The notes under the pieces: generated by a model
Database searches by the model: none
Seen by the model: only the letters and a program-made list of their open reading frames with translations
What the model was told of the DNA's origin: nothing
Assembly: GCA_011051075.1 (NCBI GenBank)
Contig: DREN01000154.1
Span: forward strand, 1-7,124
Direction of reading: 5' to 3'
Source: Deltaproteobacteria bacterium
GTDB lineage: Bacteria; Desulfobacterota; DSM-4660; Desulfatiglandales; Desulfatiglandaceae
Length of the DNA stretch: 7,124 nucleotides
In this document: in pieces, positions 5,841 to 7,124 of the stretch
Layout: each line of letters begins with the position of its first letter
Position numbering within the stretch: position 1 is the first letter of the stretch
Translations under genes and position numbers: made by a program

Positions 5841-6941
5841 TTATTCGGGGCCAACGGCGTTTCCCGTCTTTGCATCAAAAAGATGAGCCTTGGAGAAATC
5901 AAAAGACAGCCACATGGTCTCGCCCATATCGGCCCTGATGTCTGGACTCGTTGCAGCCTTAATGATCTTTTTCCCAAGCATGAAATCGATAATCATCACC
6001 TCACCGAGGGGCTCAGAGATAAAGACCTCTGCCGGGAAAGAGGGTAGATCGGGTTTCTCGTGATGGAGATCAAAATAGGAAGGTCTGATGCCCAGATGAA
6101 GGGCCCCGTGGGGGCATTGTTCCCTTATTGCGGCGGCTCTTTCTTCAGGCAGATCCATCTTAAAATCGTTGTTCTGGAAAAAAGCCGTATCGCCCTCCTC
6201 AACATAGTTTCCTTCTATGAAGTTGATCGGTGGATCACCCACAAATCCCGCCACGAATTCGTTGACAGGATGGTTGAAGATCTGATCGGGCGTGCCTAAC
6301 TGTTGCAAGACCCCCAGGTTCATTACTGCGATCCGGTCGGCCATGGACATGGCCTCCAGTTGATCATGGGTCACGTAAATCATGGTCGTCTTCAGATCCT
6401 TCTGAAGGCGTTTCAATTCCCCCCGCATATGGGTCCTCAGCTTGGCATCGAGATGGGAAAGGGGCTCATCCATGAGAAAGAGCGCGGGGTTCCTCACTAT
6501 TGCCCTTCCCATGGCTACCCTCTGTCTCTGACCGCCGCTTAACTGGCGAATGCCCCTGTCCAGAAGCTCCTCTATATCCAGAATTTTTGCCGCCTCCAAA
6601 ACCTTCGCCTTTATCTCCTGGTTTGAGAACTTCCTGATTCTTAAGGGAAAGGCCATATTCTCAAAGACGGTTTTTCGCGGATACAGAGCGTATGTTTCGA
6701 AAACCATGGCAATATGTCTATCCTTGGGTGGAGTATTGGTAACATCCTTGCCACCGAGGAGTATCTGCCCGGAAGTAGGACGTTCCAGGCCACCTATCAT
6801 TCGCAGGGACGTGGTCTTTCCACATCCTGAAGGGCCCAAGAAGCTGACCATCTCCTTGTCCTTAACGTGGAGGTTTAGATCAATGACCGCCCTGACTTTC
6901 CCGAAACTTTTACACAGATTCTTTATCTCTACTTCCGCCAT
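5841..6941 (-). CDS. ABC transporter ATP-binding protein, MalK/UgpC type (carbohydrate uptake-like)
   Basis: This is a 366-residue ATPase of the MalK/UgpC family, which sits on the cytoplasmic face of a membrane permease and powers solute import, usually sugars, polyols or glycerol phosphates. Walker A is GPSGCGKTT (36-44), the signature LSGGQRQRVA (134-143), Walker B LFLMDEP (154-160) with E159, and the switch histidine H192 in VTHD. A C-terminal TOBE-type regulatory region runs from about 235 to the end, with the typical GIRPSYFDL strand (284-292). Two positions differ from the usual form: the Q-loop glutamine is glutamate (E82, VFETYALYP), and the D-loop reads SHLD instead of SNLD. The start ATG has AGGAAAGG (6949-6956) seven bases upstream. 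No permease or binding-protein gene is present on the downstream side, so any partners must lie upstream, beyond the right edge, or be elsewhere. The substrate cannot be predicted from this protein alone. Confidence 0.95.
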   Translation of the reverse strand: MAEVEIKNLCKSFGKVRAVIDLNLHVKDKEMVSFLGPSGCGKTTSLRMIGGLERPTSGQILLGGKDVTNTPPKDRHIAMVFETYALYPRKTVFENMAFPLRIRKFSNQEIKAKVLEAAKILDIEELLDRGIRQLSGGQRQRVAMGRAIVRNPALFLMDEPLSHLDAKLRTHMRGELKRLQKDLKTTMIYVTHDQLEAMSMADRIAVMNLGVLQQLGTPDQIFNHPVNEFVAGFVGDPPINFIEGNYVEEGDTAFFQNNDFKMDLPEERAAAIREQCPHGALHLGIRPSYFDLHHEKPDLPSFPAEVFISEPLGEVMIIDFMLGKKIIKAATSPDIRADMGETMWLSFDFSKAHLFDAKTGNAVGPE

Positions 6942-7011
6942 TCCACTGCCTTTCCTATTTTGAATGTTTGCAACAACAATGTCTGAACACGAAGATACCT
7001 TTATAGACTTC

Positions 7012-7116
7012 CAGATAAAGATTTTGGACTGCGTTATCGGTCGGAATCGTCGACGACGTACTATGGGTACGACTTACTCCGATTCCTCCCTCTGGCCTTG
7101 CCAAAATCATTATCTG
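7012..7116. repeat. Imperfect inverted repeat, REP/MITE-like intergenic element
   Basis: The outer arms are 16 bp, 7012-7027 (CAGATAAAGATTTTGG) and 7101-7116, and pair at 15 of 16 positions as inverted copies. Inner paired blocks are GGAATCG (7043-7049) with CGATTCC (7080-7086), and CGTAC (7057-7061) with GTACG (7067-7071) around a 5-base loop. A 10-bp palindrome, TCGTCGACGA (7047-7056), lies within the left half. The unpaired stretches between the arms differ. There is no open reading frame inside. From memory it resembles short repeats scattered between genes in Desulfobacterota genomes, but this cannot be confirmed here. It lies 70 bp upstream of the ABC ATPase gene. Confidence 0.75.
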
Positions 7117-7124
7117 AAACCCTA

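Overview
The window reads as an ordinary chromosomal segment of a Gram-negative anaerobe, most likely a member of the Desulfobacterota (former Deltaproteobacteria). This is an inference from moderate GC content, frequent AGG arginine codons, strong GGAGG-type ribosome binding sites, the protein types present (a DUF362 protein, a free-standing lipoyl carrier, a MalK-like ATPase) and the look of a dispersed inverted repeat at the right edge. No rRNA, tRNA, CRISPR array, transposase or phage gene is visible.

Left part (1-2521, + strand): two housekeeping genes in tandem, serC (phosphoserine aminotransferase, serine biosynthesis) and asnS (asparaginyl-tRNA synthetase, TTG start), 29 bp apart and probably cotranscribed. 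They meet the right-hand genes tail to tail across a 54-bp gap with no recognisable terminator.

Right part (2576-6941, - strand): read in the direction of transcription, a MalK/UgpC-type ABC transporter ATPase, then, after a 107-bp gap with stem-loops and a candidate promoter, a four-gene group: a DUF362 protein with a cysteine-rich C-terminus, lipB (octanoyl transferase), a 78-residue stand-alone lipoyl domain protein, and a FabG-like short-chain dehydrogenase. Gaps inside the group are 48, 79 and 13 bp. The coherent core is LipB beside a small protein it could modify. No E1, E2 or E3 subunit of a 2-oxoacid dehydrogenase, no glycine cleavage gene and no lipA lie in the window, so the partner of the lipoyl carrier is unknown. 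This is the best candidate here for an undescribed module.

Right edge (7012-7116): an imperfect inverted repeat of about 105 bp with 16-bp terminal arms, 70 bp upstream of the ATPase gene, resembling a dispersed REP/MITE-like element.
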